From Hymenoscyphus infarciens (taxonomy: Eukaryota > Ascomycota > Leotiomycetes > Helotiales > Helotiaceae): DNA of 64,000 bases. The translations under genes were made by a program, and so were the position numbers. Shown here one piece after another: positions 1-10,965 of this stretch. The DNA lies in assembly GCA_001414345.1 (NCBI GenBank), contig LLCB01000226.1, forward strand, positions 34,948 through 98,947, written 5' to 3'. The stretch's first letter is position 1; each line of letters begins with the position of its first letter. The notes under the pieces were generated by a model, which worked only from the letters and a program-made list of their open reading frames with translations, was not told where the DNA came from and did no database searches.

Positions 1-1520
1 TTTTGCTGGTTACTACGGATAAAGAGCATGCGAAGAGGTTCCTGGAGAGGATGCATGAGGGTGTTGGGGAGTATGGGGTCAAATGTCATCCTGGGAAGAG
101 TCTGGTTAATTTCGAGGTTTGGAGTCAGGGACAGAAGGTTAAGAGGGTTGTTGGGAAGAGGGACTTTCCATTTGTTGGGTGTATCGTTGACATGAAGGAT
201 TTGGGGATTTCTAGAGATAGAACACGGAGAAGGGAGTTGGGTGAGCTTTTTCTTATTTTCTCTGCTTTTCTGGATTTGATTTATTTGGGTTGTTTTATCC
301 ATGGGTGTATGAACAAGTCCTCGTTGAAGGCAGTAGGATTTTTCGGGTTTTCATTTTCATTTTCATTTGGGTGGAGATGGTAGGATTCTGGATGGATCGT
401 GGCTAACATCTAAAGTAGCAATTGTCGACTCGCTCACAGTCGAATTCTCGAAAATGCCGGGAAGATCATTTCATCGGAAAGTCCTCAGTAAGCTCACCCC
501 TCCTTATTTCCCCCTCTATTTGATTTTCGTTGTGGCGCGTCAAAAAAAATCCCGTTGCTCGTCATCCATCGCATCATCTCTGGTGGTGAAATCTGCAATG
601 CACAGACCTGTTCATGGTGTCAATTACGTGAAAGACTGCCACATACGACCATAGACTGAGGAGAATTGGGCATCCCGTCCGCTCTGCCATACACAAGCCT
701 CAGATCGGCAGATTAGTAGTTGGGTGGGTGACCACCAGCGAATACCTGCTGTTGTATGTTTTTGTCCTTTTTTTGCTCGATATTCCTAGACCCTCTCTTT
801 CTCTCTACTTCTTATTCTCATGGTTCTATTCCCGGACCTTTGTTGTTCCTCTTTTTTTGTTTTTTGGCGAGGTTTGGTGTTTTGATGAGGGCAATACTAA
901 TTGTCACAGATGCATTCAAAATCCAATCCCACGCCATGTTCCTAGACACAGCATTCAACTCCCTCCCAACCGTTCTCTCAAATGTGCATGCAGCGTTTAT
1001 CGAAACAGCTACGAAAATGTGGACTTATGCCAAATGTTTACCTGTTGGGAAACAACCTGGGATGAAGTTATTAATTAGTGAGTTTTCTCCCTCGTGAGGT
1101 GTGCGGGAAGAGTGGGGTAAGAGGGGAACGCACCGGGAGTTGAGATGCTGACGGGAATTAAAATAGAAACTATCTCTGATGTCATCGAACTCGCGTTCAT
1201 CCTCATGAAAAGCAAGGAGAGGAATAAGAGGAATGCGGGGTTTAGATGTGTGGTTCGGAAGGTGTGGGTTGAGTGGTGAGTTTATTTTTCCTTTATCCTT
1301 TCCTGTTATTGTCCATCCATCTCTCACTCGGAGATGCAGAAGCGGAAACAAATACTGATGATAGCATAGGCTTGCGATGAATGCCTTCCGAGAGGTATTA
1401 AGTAAAAGACAAAGTCGGTACGGAAAGATAATTGAGTGGTTGGATGGAAAGACTGAGGAACTAGAGAAGAAGGAAAAGAAGAGTTGTGAGTTTTTGAAGG
1501 GAGCTGTTGGGAGATTTTGA
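1..1520 (+). CDS. TERT: Telomerase reverse transcriptase, 3' part (gene continues off the left edge)
   Basis: Catalytic subunit of telomerase, which copies telomere repeats from its RNA template in the nucleus. Only the C-terminal part lies here. Exons read as 1-240, 419-487, 910-1077, 1167-1275 and 1370-1520; every junction is GT-AG and phase-consistent. The window opens inside RT motif C (F-L-L-V-T-T, just after the catalytic Asp pair that must lie upstream). Motif D/E follows (EYGVKCHPGKSLVNF, FPFVGCIVDM). The thumb/C-terminal extension follows (DSLTVEFSKMPG, QSHAMFLDTAFNSLPTVLSN, KQPGMKLLIK), ending with NAFREVLSRKQSRY and WLDGKTEELEKKE. Intron 2 (488-909, 422 nt) is long for this genome. 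The identification rests on recognisable TERT motifs in order; the exact use of intron 2 sites is less certain. Confidence 0.92.
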
Positions 1521-1799
1521 TTATTTTCGTCCGGGTAGTGCTTTTGATGTGTGTAAGATTCCTAGGTGTGTTTGTTGTGTGAAAAGTTTCAGGAGAATCA
1601 ATATTGTTGCCCAAAAGGGTTGGGGGGGGATTGAGAATTGCGAAATGTACAGTACTTGGTTCAACCTGTCGTCCTAGCCATAAATTCGGAGGCAGTATGG
1701 TCCGACAAACGTGGAATTCAAGTAGCATTTAGATGTAAAACTGGAACAGAAAGCTTCGAGGTAAGTATTCGATCGGTTGGATAAAGACAATTTACAGAG

Positions 1800-2230
1800 T
1801 GTCCACTAACTCCGGCGAATATTTTTCGTGAGTTGGCTGGATTTACTCTCGGGTAACTCGTGGATAACCATCGACAACCCATGCCTTACTCACGAGTAAC
1901 TCATAGCTTACTTGTAAATCACCTGTGAACAACCGAGGTAGCTCACGAACATTACTCTAGCTTGGCGCACTCAAAGATAAAGCATGGCTTACTGGGAGCT
2001 TACTCGTAGCTTACTCGGAAATCCTTTTTGGCTCCCAATTATGAACTGTGGATTACTCGTAGATAACTAGTAGCTTACCTGACAACTACTAGCTTACTTA
2101 CTTCTAGCAGCTTACCTGAGAAAAACAAGCTTACCTACGACTTTCTTTGCAGCAGCTTACCTGACAATTGCAAGATTACGTGCAAATCTCTTTTAGTAGC
2201 TTACCTAACAGTAACAAGCTTACCCTTGAC
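1800..2230 (+). repeat. Degenerate AGCTTACC/TTACTCG-rich dispersed repeat
   Basis: Many imperfect copies of TAGCTTAC, GCTTACCTGACA and ACTCGTAG without a fixed period. A related block in the opposite orientation lies at 16325-16530. There the reverse complement matches locally, including a shared stretch around ATGAACTNTRG flanked by TTACTCG-type words. The two are therefore diverged copies of one dispersed element, not simple sequence. Confidence 0.6.
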
Positions 2231-3339
2231 TCTCGTTCTAACCACCAAACGTAGAGAGCAGCGTACTAGTATTTGTCTAACCTACTCGTGGAGGCATTTC
2301 GTTGGTTTACTGGATACCCCCCAAATTCGAATGCGCGCTTTCATCGCTCACCGGATACCTCAACACCACGGAGTACTCGTACTATCCTCAAACGACTGCG
2401 TGTATCTCAGCTCTCCATCCAAATTTGTTATTGCCCCGGAAATTCTCCAACAATCGTGGAAATTGTTCCACATGATTTAGAAGAATCAAAATATCCAACT
2501 TCTCATTCTCGAACACTTGCGCGCGCGCTTTCCAGAACCACACCTCACGATTCTCTACTTATCAAACTTTCCACCAACCCGCACTGCTAAATCTCGTCTC
2601 GTCTCGGCCAAGCTCCAATGTTTCGGGGGCATTCTATCACATTTATGTGGAATGTACGAAACGGTACCACTTCTGAAACGTCCGATTTTAGGGTTTCTCC
2701 TTCTTCTGTCAGTCATTGTTTTGCACTGACGGAGGGGCAAGGCTGCCCTGTGTTGCACGCGGGCGGGTGTTTGAGAGCTTAAAATGTACGAACGTCCGAG
2801 TTTGAGGTTTGTAGGTAGGTGTAGGGCTGGGAAGCGAAAACAACGAAGATATTTTGCGATTTAGAAGAATGGGATTTTTACTTGATTGATGGATAGCGAA
2901 AGAGTTTGAGATTCTTGATGGCGATTGGAATCTTGGAAGATTACAAGTACCCCGCCAAAATTGATGGGGAAAGGCCTCTCTTTCGGTTAGTTTCCCCAAC
3001 CTAGGGTTGGAATAAGTGAACCAGCCACAGTTGGATCAAAACACCGGGGGACGCCACAAACGGGATGTATTCAGACGGTTTGACGCCTCAACTGGTCATA
3101 GGTTGACCGGTTGCGAGGGGAAAGAAAGGGACTAATGATCGAAAGAGAGGCCGGGATGCGGGGAAGCTAGGTTTAGTTCTTGATAGAGTCAGTTGTACCA
3201 TCTTAGTAGAAGGATTGCTGCTCCTCACGATGCTCGTAAATGGAATCTTGCCAATGGAAGAAGTACCAGGAGACTCTCAGCGTTGTAGCCAGCACATCGC
3301 ACATCATACCCTCCTTGCTATTTTCTAACCTTGCTGTCG

Positions 3340-3360
3340 CATCATCATCATCATCATCAT
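3340..3360. repeat. (CAT)n microsatellite
   Basis: Seven consecutive CAT/ATC triplets upstream of the TBC gene, non-coding. Confidence 0.8.
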
Positions 3361-4013
3361 CCCCTCTTTTTCAGATGCAAATGCAGGTATGAACCTTACA
3401 CAGAACCAACTCTCAAGCAGCCAAAGACCAACTTTGTAATCCCAACAGAAATCAATCATTTGCAATCTCTCTTGTTGTTCTTCATCTCGATCGTGCACCA
3501 TTCATCCATTGTGCAGACGTTGGTGGCTTTATATTAGTCGACGAATCAGACTCCACTGCTTATTTAAAGGGAAGCAAAGGGGGAAAAGCCGCCGCAGTCT
3601 AATCCCATAATCTTAGCGTGCGAAGGCGATTCAGGGGTTCTGTTCTGACTTCGCTTCGTCTGGAGTCGGGACGGTCGGAATTTGGTCCTTTCCTGGAGAC
3701 GAGGAAAACCGATGCTCCACGAAAGAAGCTTGGAATTGAGAGGAAAAGAACGATAATTACGACGAGGGAGAGAGGGAGTTGATATCAATTATTACCAAGG
3801 TCGTTGTCGTTGAGGCTACCTCCGTTCACCGCTATTCCACTCCACTCTTCGTTGATCTCATAAAGCTTCGGTGTTCCAGGCCAGGACGTGGGGACCTTGA
3901 AGCCTGTATTTGGACGCTAGCACGTACCATTGCATCCCATCCGCGTCGCCCATCATCCGAGCTGTGCACCTGCAGGCTGTCTTGTCCAGCCTGAAGTGTT
4001 CTGTCGCTTCGTC

Positions 4014-4361
4014 CTGCTACTGCTACTGCTACTCGAGTACTACTGCTACTGCTACTGCTGCACCCACGACATCATCACCTCCACCACCATCACCACACCT
4101 TCACACTAGAAAATACACAGCTTCTGCAGCACTACCACTGGACTACCACTACCACTACCACTACCCGCCCAACCCCTCTAATTCACCTTAAACCTAATTC
4201 GCCTGAATCGACTTCACTATACCACCACGCTCTCTTTACAGTCCTTCACTACGGTCGCTATAATTTTTACAACCACCACCTTCATTTCAACCTCCTAGAA
4301 CCCCCTATTCATCCCAACCAGCTCTACCACCTCTACCACCTCTACCACCTCTACCACCTCC
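4014..4361. repeat. Triplet and 9-mer repeats in the TBC gene leader
   Basis: 4014-4063 holds CTGCTA units interrupted once. 4322-4361 holds four tandem copies of the 9-mer CTCTACCAC. Both lie in the pyrimidine-rich leader upstream of the TBC start codon and are probably transcribed 5' UTR or core promoter. Confidence 0.7.
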
Positions 4362-4541
4362 AATCCTCCATCTAAAAACCAACATCCCTCTACAAATAGA
4401 AAACGACCATTTCAATACCGTAATACACCTTCAATCCCACCCGCAGACCGAATTTTCCTACCTATAATCTCCCCCCAACCGCCAACATAGCTTCTTTACA
4501 CAGACCCCTTACCTCGCACTCCCCATCCGTCTTTTCCAAAG

Positions 4542-4550
4542 ATGCGATGA
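4542..4550 (+). promoter_or_regulatory. Two-codon upstream ORF overlapping the TBC start
   Basis: ATG-CGA-TGA at 4542-4550; its stop TGA overlaps the main ATG at 4547 (ATGA). An initiating ribosome would make a dipeptide and terminate on top of the true start, which suggests either leaky scanning or reinitiation. This is seen in sequence; the regulatory effect is inference. Confidence 0.5.
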
Positions 4551-6784
4551 ACTTCCTCGACTATGCGGCTTCGAATCATACTATGCCAGGCTCACCGCCC
4601 GAATTGACCGGCTCCAAGTCGTCCAAATCCTCCTCCTTCCACTCCTACCAATCCGACGACAACTCCATCCTCGAAGATGTGGGAAATTTCGAAGATATCG
4701 GGTTGGATGATGACTCCAGAGCGGATGCAGATATAGGAGATTTTGCGGTCAAGAAGACGATCAATCCATACGATGCGACATATACCAACGACCTACGGGC
4801 AACGGCCACGGCGAGGAAGCGCTCCCCCATGGCTCGTTCGTCCAGTAATCGTTCGCAGAGGTCGCAGAGAGAATTGACGCCGGGTCAGAAACCTTCATTT
4901 CCTAGTTCAAGGGGCCAAGTTAAGAGTGCGACGGATAATATGGGGTTAATGCCTAGTTCTAATGGTTCATCAATGTCACGAAGAGGAATTCCTAGCCCTC
5001 CGTCACCGAATATGTCAATGTTGAAACGAAATCGAAGTCAGAGTCCGAATATCCCTATTACAGCTAGACAAGCGGCGGTTAATGCGGGGCAAATGAAAGC
5101 CAGGAGGAGTAGTTGGCAGGCCAATAGAGAGAGAAAGACGGCTAAGGAGCTGGAACAGGAGTGTGATGATGACGATGGAGATGATGTGCCTGATGAATGT
5201 TTCCTCGAAAATGTACCGATATCCCCTCGACCATTCGGAGGTCGAGCAGCCAGTCGACCGGTCTCTGCTGCGACGAGTCCGGAGAGGCCGCCAAAGGAAA
5301 AGGTGAGGAGTGTTGGGAATGGAACTTCTCGATTTCCAGCAGAACAGGGAGAGTTGAGATCTCCAAGGTCTCCAAGATCACCATTACCCGGGAGTCGTGG
5401 GGCGAGTATGGGTCAATTTCCAATGCATCATGATTCCTTTCAAAAAGGGAGGGCGAGGAGTTGGGCATCTGCGTTGAGTCGGGAAGCCAAGGAATTGACG
5501 GAAGCTCTCGAAGCTCATGCGGAGGACGAGGAAGCCAAGGCAGCGGATCCAGAATATCAGAAAAGCAAGAGTTCTTCAGCTCGGCATGTTGAAAAGCTGC
5601 GGGTCAAATCTGCAATCGCCGAACTGCCACCACTGCGAAGGACGGATATCATGATTGATCCATTACCCATCTCCAAAGAAAAGGAAGCAGTTTTATCGAG
5701 AACACGACCTTCATGGCTACCCCCGAAAGATCCGGCAGAAGAGAAACGACACTTGAAGGAATACCAACGCATGATGGCATTATCTCTCAAGGCGGAACAA
5801 AAAAGGGAAGCTCAACAACAATCAAGATCCCAATGCAAAGACGATACCATCAAATCGTTACTCAGAATCTGGGAAGATCATGTCCTTCCAAACTGGGACG
5901 TCACAACGCAACAAAAACGAACCAGAGAATTATGGTGGAGAGGTGTTGCACCAAGGAGTCGAGGCGCGGTATGGACCAAGGCGATTGGAAATGAACTTGG
6001 CCTATCCGCATCCTCATACTCGGCAGCTCTTCGACGAGCCCAAGCTCTGGAAAAGACGGTCAAAAGTGGTTCTCAATTAAATACGGAAGAGTTGAAGAAG
6101 AAGGGGTGGTTGGATAGGATTGAAGCTGACGTGAAAACGACATATCCCGATCTAAGGATCTTTCAACCAGATGGACCTTTGCACGAGGCTTTATTGGATG
6201 TTTTGAAGGCCTATGCTATGTATAGAAGTGACGTTGGATACGTGCATGGGACTAGTGTAAGTTTTGTCTCTCACAATTTCTCAAGCCTCACAACTAATAA
6301 TTTACAGACTATCGCAGCAATCCTCCTTCTCAACCTCCCCACCCCCGCCGACTCCTTCCAAGCCCTTTCGAATATCCTCAACCGTCCCCTCCCCCTCTCC
6401 TTCCATACAAACGACAACGGCGGTACCTCGCGCGTCTACTCCCTCCTTCTCTCCACGCTCTCGCATAAATCCCCGAGACTCCATGCTACCCTTACGAATC
6501 CCGAGTTTAACCTTCAGCCTGATGTATACCTGAGAGACCTCTTCCAGGGCATGTTCACCGATTGTCTGAGCTTGGATAACGCCACGAGACTCTGGGATGT
6601 CCTAGTCTTTGAAGGGGATTCTTTATTGGTGCGGGCTGGTGTGGCATATTTGATTGCTATTGAAGGCAAGCTTTTGGGTGCTAATGGGGCCAAGGAGGTG
6701 TGCGAGACGATTAGGGCGGGTCTGGATGTCAATCTTGGGGAGGAAGACTGGATGAGGGGGTTGAGGAGTGCGGGGAAGTCGTGA
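4547..6784 (+). CDS. TBC (Rab-GAP) domain protein, TBC1D12/14-like, probable pseudo-GAP
   Basis: TBC domains accelerate GTP hydrolysis by Rab GTPases in membrane traffic. The first 400-450 residues are Ser/Pro/Arg-rich, low complexity and probably disordered. The TBC domain runs from about residue 455 to the end (LWWRGVAPRSRGAVW, GPLHEALLDVLKAYAMYRSD, LFQGMFTDCLSLDNATRLWD). A 51-nt intron at 6257-6307 (GTAAGT...ACAG) keeps the frame open, so the unspliced reading looks like a continuous 745-aa protein; splicing gives 728 aa and restores GYVHGTSTIAAILLLNL. The arginine-finger motif IxxDxxR reads IEADVKT and the glutamine-finger motif YxQ reads YVH, so both catalytic residues are replaced. The start is at 4547, just after a two-codon uORF. 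Family assignment is firm; loss of GAP activity is inferred. Confidence 0.88.
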   Translation: MNFLDYAASNHTMPGSPPELTGSKSSKSSSFHSYQSDDNSILEDVGNFEDIGLDDDSRADADIGDFAVKKTINPYDATYTNDLRATATARKRSPMARSSSNRSQRSQRELTPGQKPSFPSSRGQVKSATDNMGLMPSSNGSSMSRRGIPSPPSPNMSMLKRNRSQSPNIPITARQAAVNAGQMKARRSSWQANRERKTAKELEQECDDDDGDDVPDECFLENVPISPRPFGGRAASRPVSAATSPERPPKEKVRSVGNGTSRFPAEQGELRSPRSPRSPLPGSRGASMGQFPMHHDSFQKGRARSWASALSREAKELTEALEAHAEDEEAKAADPEYQKSKSSSARHVEKLRVKSAIAELPPLRRTDIMIDPLPISKEKEAVLSRTRPSWLPPKDPAEEKRHLKEYQRMMALSLKAEQKREAQQQSRSQCKDDTIKSLLRIWEDHVLPNWDVTTQQKRTRELWWRGVAPRSRGAVWTKAIGNELGLSASSYSAALRRAQALEKTVKSGSQLNTEELKKKGWLDRIEADVKTTYPDLRIFQPDGPLHEALLDVLKAYAMYRSDVGYVHGTSVSFVSHNFSSLTTNNLQTIAAILLLNLPTPADSFQALSNILNRPLPLSFHTNDNGGTSRVYSLLLSTLSHKSPRLHATLTNPEFNLQPDVYLRDLFQGMFTDCLSLDNATRLWDVLVFEGDSLLVRAGVAYLIAIEGKLLGANGAKEVCETIRAGLDVNLGEEDWMRGLRSAGKS

Positions 6785-7417
6785 GGGGAGAGATTTGAGT
6801 GGTTGATAGGGAAGGAAGGGGGTGTGAAGATAACATAATGATTGCTACTGGTTTTACTTTAATTCTCGAAACCTCTTTGTACATTTTTTTTCTCCTTGGG
6901 GATTCGGGATGGGGCGTTTCGAATTTCGATAACGGGTTTCCTTGACCCTTTCTTTTTCTTCTTTTCTTCTTTTTGTATATGGTGGGAGTGATGAAAATAG
7001 AGAAGACATTTTTGAACAGACATATACCTTATTAATTTGAGCGAAGTGGAGTGATGTGTTTTTCTTTGAGACTGAACTACTTGCGCAACCAGTCGAACTC
7101 GCCAAAAGCGAAGTAAAAGTGAAGTAGACAAGTCGAGGAGATGAAGAAAGTATATATACAGGAACCATTGTGGCTTGGAGAAAAGGTCGGCATTGCATGA
7201 TCCCCATCGTCCCATTGATGAGAGGTGCTAGTGCTGTCTTGGGGGAGATGGGAGAGGGGTCCCTCGGAAGGCAAAGGTGTGGAAGAGAGAAGGGTGAAGG
7301 GGGAAGTTGCTCTATATTCTCTAGGCATACCAGCTACAGTTCGTTTTTTAGAAAGAGGGGGATTAGAACTGGGCTTTGTCCTTGTTCGGGAAGAGGATTT
7401 ACGAGGGAGAGGAGGAG

Positions 7418-7468
7418 TCTCTCATTAAAAAAAAGTTTCTCTCATAAAAAAAAAAGTTTCTCTCATAA
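7418..7468 (+). repeat. Three TCTCTCAT-A-run repeats
   Basis: Three successive units of TCTCTCAT followed by an A-run and AAGTT, differing in A-run length. Confidence 0.75.
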
Positions 7469-7529
7469 ATATGATAGAGTGCTCCGCCCGAAACATTGGA
7501 CCCTGACCTGACCGGGAATTAGCAGTACA

Positions 7530-7575
7530 GGTGGAAAGAAGGTGGAAAGAAGGTGGAAAGAAGGTGGAAGGAAGG
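7530..7575 (+). repeat. 11-bp tandem repeat GGTGGAAAGAA, four copies
   Basis: Three exact copies and a fourth with one substitution (GGTGGAAGGAA); non-coding. Confidence 0.85.
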
Positions 7576-8717
7576 TTGATGATGAATCGATAAGCGGATT
7601 ATGACGTGTGCGGATGGAGTGATGGAGTGTGTGAGATGATTTGGGAGAATGTAGATGTTGGAGGGCTAGCTTGATTGTTTTAACTCTTTTTATAATATAC
7701 CACGACTACGATTGCTATAGGGTCTTTGGAGTATTTGGTGTATTGAGAAGTACGGAGGGACGGGCGGAGAAATGTTCTGGGGCTAGAAAAATGGCGAGAG
7801 GAAGCCGTAGCATCGACATGGGAATGAGAGAAACTTTGTTTGGTTTTCGTCTTTTGGTGTCATAAGTGGAAGTATTAAGAGTTAATTATTTAATTAGGTA
7901 GTTAACTTCTTTTGTAACCCCACTGCACTTCTTGATACCTAACGTGTGGTTCATACAATCTTGTTGGTGCAAAGTTCAAATGACGAAATACGACTACCTA
8001 ATTCGATCTTCTGTCACTACTTCTGCATTTGGCGAGAAAAGTTGATGCCTGACGTGTGGTTCGTTGTAGAAGCGAATGAATGAATGCTAAGTAGTAAGAA
8101 CCATCAACCGTAAGAGAAACGTTTGCAAAGGGGTAAAAAGACCGTCTCTAATTAGGTTTGAAGTTCCTGTCTGAAGTTATATTAATCTTACGCTAAAGCT
8201 TGGAATTAATTATAAATGGAACTTTTAAAGAAATACTGTTTAGAAAAACTTTCTTCTAAGCTTTAAAATATGTACTTACTTTTCTTCTTTATTGATTATT
8301 ATTAAAGAAAGAGAAGAGAAAAATAGTACTAGAATTAGAAAAAGAGCTAGAGAAAGAGAGAGAGTAGAGAATCTACCTAGTGGCTATAAATAGTAATTCT
8401 TAATTCCTACTCTAGCTATAGTATTTACGATTTAGTTGTTTTTGACCTTTAGTATATCCGAAATACTATAGTAATTGAACTCTATGAGAATTGTCTAAAG
8501 CGGTGCAATTGAAAATATTGTTCGAGATCACTTGTAAGAATTAGAAAGATAATTTCTTGATTCTTCTAAAACTTCTAGAATAATAACCGTAATTATCCTA
8601 ACCCATTTGTAGAATGTTTACAGAAGTAGGTGACCGAGAGCAATGACTAGTTTTCTTATACTTAATTTCCCCAACCGCAACAAGTTCTCTGGCTTACACA
8701 AGTTACTCCTCTCCTAT

Positions 8718-10503
8718 CTACAAAACCATCTTGAAATCTGGGTCTCGATCATCTGCATAACCAATATACTTATCGTACTTTCCACTTGCCTTATCTCTAT
8801 TAATCTTGGCGCAATAAAGCACGTTGAGGAGCACCCTAATTTCGTTAGCCATCTTCTTTGGCTGGAGTGGAATACTTACATGAACCAAGCAAATACAAGC
8901 AATCCAAGAACAACGGTATGGCCCTTGTGAAATGCCGGGGAGTCTCTTTTTGGATAAATAAAAGTTGCCACAAATCCGCCGCTATTCGCAATAGCGAGTT
9001 GAAGTGCCGTGGTAGTAGCTCTTTTGTAATGTCCAGCAGAATTATTCGAATTCCACACCAGTACACAAGGAACACTTGCATACATTCCGGTAGCCATCAG
9101 GAAAGTCATTCCATATTTCACTTTCGGGTGCGAGTCACTGATGTTTGCGATTACCGCATAACCGACAATTGCTGGGATAAGAACGAACAGCATAATGACT
9201 CCACGCAGTTTAAGACGATCGGAAATGATAGACACACATACGGTGATTACAGATGAAACAGCATATGGAATGACGGACCATAGCTGGGCTTCGTTTGCGG
9301 TATAACCCAGCTCAACGATTATGGTGGGGAGGAAAAGTCCGAAAGAATAGAGACCAGCGAGAATACCGAAATATGCAGTTGCTGAGAGCCAAGTTGAGAT
9401 GCTAAGAATTCCACGTCGAACCTCAGACCATTGAAAGCCTTCATGGTGGTGCTCACTACCATCTTGAGCTAATCTTGACGGCATGTCAAGATGGAGACGT
9501 GAGCGGGCGAAGACACGTTCCTCGGGGTGGAGGAAAGATGCTGTGTCCACAGAATTTGGCAGAAGAAGGTAGGATATTGCCCCAACAACAATGGTCTATC
9601 AGAATTAGTAACTTATCTGAGAAACCCAGCTTAAACTCACAAGCAGTCCTTCAATAATAAAAATCCAACTCCACTGTTCTTGTCCCCCTCTCTTTCCAAT
9701 TGACGAAAGTCCTCGTGCCAGCAGCCCACCGAAAGCTCCACTGAGTGAGGCAGCGGTATAAAAAAGTCCAAGTCTAAGAGCCATTTCTCCTCGAGTATAC
9801 ATATTTGAAAGGTATAACACCTGGAAATATTAGAATATGATTGCCGGATGATTGTTTGCACTCACAATTCCAGGAAGAAGTCCACCCTCCGTGATCCCCA
9901 ACACTGCCCTTACAACCACGAACCCAGTATAATTGTGAACGAAACCAAGACACATAGTAACAATCCCCCACAGTACAGTGAGAGCTGGAAGCCAAATTTT
10001 TGGCGATATCTTTTTCAAGATAAGATTACTTGGTATTTCACTATCTCACAAAACTATATTAGCAACCTTCTCAAGCTGAGTAACGCTAGAAGATGAGAGG
10101 AAAACTTGCCTTGCGATATAAGTAGCATAATAAACAGCCAACCCAGTGTCATACTGATAATCGGTCATTTTCAAATCTTTCTCTAAACCATACGTCTTCG
10201 CATTTCCAACATTTGTTCGGTCCAGGAACGAGCAGAGGAACAAAAGTGCCAGGACTGGCAGAATTCTAGAAAAAATTTAAAATATCAGTAGGAGGTCAAA
10301 TAAAAACAGCAGGCAGATCCCATTGAGCTACAGTACCTGAAATCGAGCTTCAGAAGGATTCTCTTTGTCGTTGCAGCATCTTCCGGTGACAACTCCGTTA
10401 TCCCCGGCGCTTTCCTAACTTCTGCAACCTTTTCTTCCAGCATTTCATCTTGCGGCTTCTCGATAGAAGATTTAGAGACCATGCTTCTGAACTCAAAACT
10501 CAT
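8718..10503 (-). CDS. MFS transporter, allantoate permease (DAL5/ACS) family
   Basis: Plasma-membrane proton symporter of the DAL5-like anion:cation symporter family, which take up organic anions, vitamins or allantoate; the substrate cannot be read from sequence. Exons (minus): 10503-10337, 10265-10110, 10040-9866, 9820-9641, 9595-8880, 8835-8718, giving about 503 aa. Landmarks in order: SFLDRTNVGNAKTYGLEKDL after TM1, EIPSNLILKKISPKIWLP, GITEGGLLPGIV, LYLSNMYTRGEMALRLGLF, IIEGLLTIVVGAISYLLLP, and the C-terminal DRDPDF signature. Intron 2 (10041-10109) uses a GC donor (AG|GCAAGT), the only split found that restores the family's YIASEIPSN. The start is uncertain between 10503 and 10482. Confidence 0.9.
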
Positions 10504-10965
10504 AAGCTCAGAATTGCAATATAATATAACAAGTAAAAAATAGGAAAGAAAGACGGCGGTCCAAAGAAAAGAAAGACATTTATAATCTGTGGAAATTGCG
10601 GGGTAACAAGCTTTCGTGTAAGCTCTCAACTCGCGTTCCCCAGATACCAACTAATCCACCTACCGTATCCCTCGGATCTACACATCGCCACACTCCTCGT
10701 CGATGGTGGAGACGATCCCTTGCAAGAAACTTGTCCAGTTAATAATAGCAGTCAACGAAAGAGGGTCATTGTGGAGGCGCATTCGTGAGTTCCACAATGA
10801 GCTCCCTGGTTTCGGCAATTTATCTTTGACCGGCTTTCGGGCATTCTTTTTTCCTTGTCAGAACCTCGGTCTTTGACTTCCCTCCGACATCAACTGCTGC
10901 AACTTTTCCATCCTCTCGCGTCTCGTCATAGATATTCAGGTGTCAAAACGGAAAAGAGGAACAAC
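10504..10965. promoter_or_regulatory. Divergent promoter region between the MFS and AhpD-like genes
   Basis: 462 bp separating two outward-facing genes, pyrimidine-rich towards the AhpD-like start. No specific operator recognised. Confidence 0.4.

Larger units (their letters stand above)
1521..4546. other. Intergenic between TERT and the TBC gene
   Basis: No convincing gene. Short open frames at 2226-2999 and 3564-4191 lack family resemblance or splice support. The stretch holds the AGCTTAC-rich degenerate repeat (1800-2230), a CAT run and two triplet/9-mer repeats. From about 4000 it becomes the pyrimidine-rich (CT/CA) leader typical of ascomycete promoters and 5' UTRs, presumably serving the TBC gene. 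Confidence 0.6.
6785..8717. other. Intergenic, 3' ends of two convergent genes
   Basis: Lies between the TBC gene (+) and the MFS transporter (-). No gene supported. The first 100-300 bases should hold the TBC 3' UTR. 8150-8600 is AT-rich and low complexity. Two short tandem repeats are listed separately. A loose direct repeat (GACGTGTGGTTC-type, about 7940 and 8050) is also present. Confidence 0.6.

Noticed and set aside
1025..1728. Minus-strand open frames at the TERT end
   Set aside because: Antisense to phase-consistent TERT exons.
5142..5994. Overlapping open frames in the TBC gene
   Set aside because: Shadows of the Ser/Arg-rich coding sequence in other frames.
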